7,462 bases of DNA from Myxococcales bacterium UBA5297. Its GTDB lineage: Bacteria > Myxococcota > Myxococcia > Myxococcales > UBA5297. The notes beneath the pieces are model-generated. The model was not told where the DNA came from and did no database searches. It was given only the letters and a program-made list of their open reading frames with translations. Numbering within the stretch: position 1 is the stretch's first letter; every line of letters begins with the position of its first letter. The stretch lies in NCBI GenBank assembly GCA_002408385.1, contig DHSB01000025.1, forward strand, positions 1-7,462. The letters are read 5' to 3'. The translations under genes were made by a program, and so were the position numbers. Below, piece after piece: positions 4,557-7,462 of the stretch.

Positions 4557-5606
4557 TCAGTGCTCGACGCCGCGCTCTGGCTCTGAGCGGCTGGCCGCGA
4601 CCTTCCGCGACGCGACCGCATCCCAGCTCAGCCCGTCGGCGGCGAGGAGCGCGGCGAGAAGCTGCCGGCGATGCTTCAGCGAGGCGCAGCGCTCGGCGAA
4701 GGTGGCGTCGTCGACCACCGGCAGGCCTGCCTTCCGCAGCCTGGCCAATGAGGGCGGCGGCGGCACGGTCGCAGGCGGCATGTAGATGCGGTGCAGGGTG
4801 ACCAGGAATTCGAAGATGGCCTCGCGCACCGGCCGCAACTGCATCTTGTCGGGCCTGTTCGCCCCCGTCAGGCCCAGCTCGAGGATGGTCAGCGCCTCGT
4901 CAAGGACCGCGATGTTCACCGGGGCCGACTTCTCGTGATGCGGGTCGGTGAAGAAGTGCAGACTCGGGTAAGTGACGTGCTGCTCCTCAAGCCGCGCGAG
5001 CAGCGGCGCGAGCGTGACGAGGTGGGAGCCGAGAGCGCTGTTGCCACGCTCGTCGCAGTCCCACGCGGCGAGCACGATGTCCTGGGGCGTGCGGCCGAAG
5101 GTGGAGATGAGCGTGCCGAGACTGCGCTTGGAGGCCGCGGCGCTGATGATTGGCAACGCATAGGCGATCGAGAAGCTGACGACCATTAGCCCCATCAACG
5201 AGCAGACGGCGGTCATCACCTGCCAGAGGCTGCCGACCGGGCGGAAGTCCCCCATGCCCAGCGTGGCCAGGCTGAAGCCCACAAAATAGAAGCGGGCCCA
5301 AAGACTGGCCGGCGTCCCAGTCGTCGTATCGGCGATGGCCCCTGTGGAGCTCGAGAACACGAGCATCCAGCCGAGCCACAGCAGTAGCCCCCAGAAGCTG
5401 ACGGCGCCGACGAGCGCGATCCCGCCCGCCCAGGTCAGGATGTGGGGCGAGCGGGTAATGCGAAACGAGAGGAGCAAGAAGCGCCAGATGCCGTTCTCGA
5501 CCCTCCGAGTAGCGAACCCAATCCCCGAGCTCGTCACGGTGACGAGCAGCTCCCAAGCCAGCAGCAGGAGCACCAGGACCCCGGGTATCGCCAGCAGGTG
5601 GCACAT
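4557..5606 (-). CDS. Ion-channel family protein (two-helix pore type) with atypical TLGMGD filter
   Basis: This 349-residue membrane protein has hydrophobic helices at about 4-24, 57-83 and 126-153. The pore-helix and filter segment FYFVGFSLATLGMGD (106-120) lies between the last two. This is the Ion_trans_2 pore layout (TM, pore loop, TM) with one extra N-terminal helix. The filter reads T115-L-G-M-G-D120, where K+ channels usually have TxG[Y/F]GD, so family membership is clear but K+ selectivity is uncertain. Residues 155-349 are predicted cytoplasmic, with no RCK/TrkA-N or cyclic-nucleotide motif seen. A TPQDIVLAAWD...LVTLAPLLARLEEQHVTYPSLHFF stretch (173-219) resembles, from memory, tails of other bacterial channels in this class. 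ATG 5606 is the only start before an in-frame stop at 5630-5628; GAGAAGG lies just upstream with short spacing. It converges with the VWA gene and lies 224 bases downstream of the Clp gene. Confidence 0.85.
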   Translation of the reverse strand: MCHLLAIPGVLVLLLLAWELLVTVTSSGIGFATRRVENGIWRFLLLSFRITRSPHILTWAGGIALVGAVSFWGLLLWLGWMLVFSSSTGAIADTTTGTPASLWARFYFVGFSLATLGMGDFRPVGSLWQVMTAVCSLMGLMVVSFSIAYALPIISAAASKRSLGTLISTFGRTPQDIVLAAWDCDERGNSALGSHLVTLAPLLARLEEQHVTYPSLHFFTDPHHEKSAPVNIAVLDEALTILELGLTGANRPDKMQLRPVREAIFEFLVTLHRIYMPPATVPPPPSLARLRKAGLPVVDDATFAERCASLKHRRQLLAALLAADGLSWDAVASRKVAASRSEPERGVEH

Positions 5607-5647
5607 GCGCCTTCTCGCCCCCGGGGCTCAGCGGTCGAGGCGCCTCC

Positions 5648-5662
5648 CGGCCGCTTCGGCCG
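5648..5662. other. Short hairpin between the Clp and channel genes
   Basis: CGGCCG (5648-5653) and CGGCCG (5657-5662) form a perfect 6-bp stem around a 3-base loop, CTT on the plus strand and AAG on the minus strand. It lies in the 224-base gap downstream of the Clp stop and upstream of the channel start. No T-tract follows, so it is not a standard terminator. I see no other gene or promoter in this gap with confidence. Confidence 0.3.
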
Positions 5663-5830
5663 TACCCGGCGGGCCAGCTCGACTCTGGATTTGGGCACGC
5701 GAGGGCATGGCCGCCACCGGGGCTGTCGAGACGGCAAGCGGCCGCAGGTAACCTCGGCTATGCCGGGAAGCGGGCGTGCTCTGAAGCGACACACGCTGCC
5801 CGAGCTCGAGACGGTGCCGAGGACGCGCCC

Positions 5831-7462
<1,632 letters not shown>

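Overview
The window is GC-rich, with a strong G/C bias at third codon positions that keeps many antisense frames open. It carries a PilZ protein, Cys-rich lipoproteins with an Asp-rich low-complexity stalk, a secreted von Willebrand A (VWA) protein and a Clp-type AAA+ unfoldase. This mix suggests a chromosomal segment of a myxobacterium-like (Myxococcota / former Deltaproteobacteria) genome. That assignment is an inference from gene style; no rRNA or taxonomic marker is present.

Layout. (1) The left edge (1-270, minus) holds the 5' part of a small basic Cys-cluster protein that runs off the window. (2) Divergent from it is a two-gene plus-strand unit: a PilZ-domain c-di-GMP receptor candidate (481-1125, TTG start) and a TruC-type tRNA pseudouridine synthase (1174-1908, TTG start). 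(3) A 410-base gap (1909-2318) has no convincing gene. It holds a clean intrinsic terminator reading on the minus strand and two short stretches that look like degenerate dispersed REP-type repeats. (4) A divergent pair follows. A minus-strand Cys-rich lipoprotein (2319-2960) has a DAGDEF hexapeptide array encoded by an 18-bp tandem repeat. A plus-strand secreted VWA protein (3189-4484) lies opposite it. The 228-bp spacer between them has candidate promoters facing both ways and a 14-bp perfect palindrome. (5) The VWA gene converges on a minus-strand three-helix ion-channel protein (4557-5606) with an unusual TLGMGD selectivity filter. (6) The right edge (5831-7462, minus) is the C-terminal 543 residues of a two-ring Clp ATPase. 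It is ClpA-like in lacking an M domain and has a VGF tripeptide of the ClpP-docking type, but the usual aromatic residue of its first-ring pore loop is replaced by leucine.

How the parts may work together. PilZ and TruC are probably co-transcribed (48-base gap, strong ribosome binding site on each), but no shared pathway is evident. The divergent lipoprotein and VWA protein share a spaced cysteine motif (C-x3-C-x5-C-x6-C, then G-R-x-C-[VI]-R). This suggests related extracytoplasmic modules and possibly a common surface role. The channel and Clp genes run in the same direction but are 224 bases apart and need not form an operon. I see no CRISPR array, tRNA, rRNA, prophage or complete insertion sequence, and no gene set that clearly forms a new defence or biosynthetic system. 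The best leads are the shared Cys module with its tandem-repeat stalk and the atypical Clp and channel motifs.
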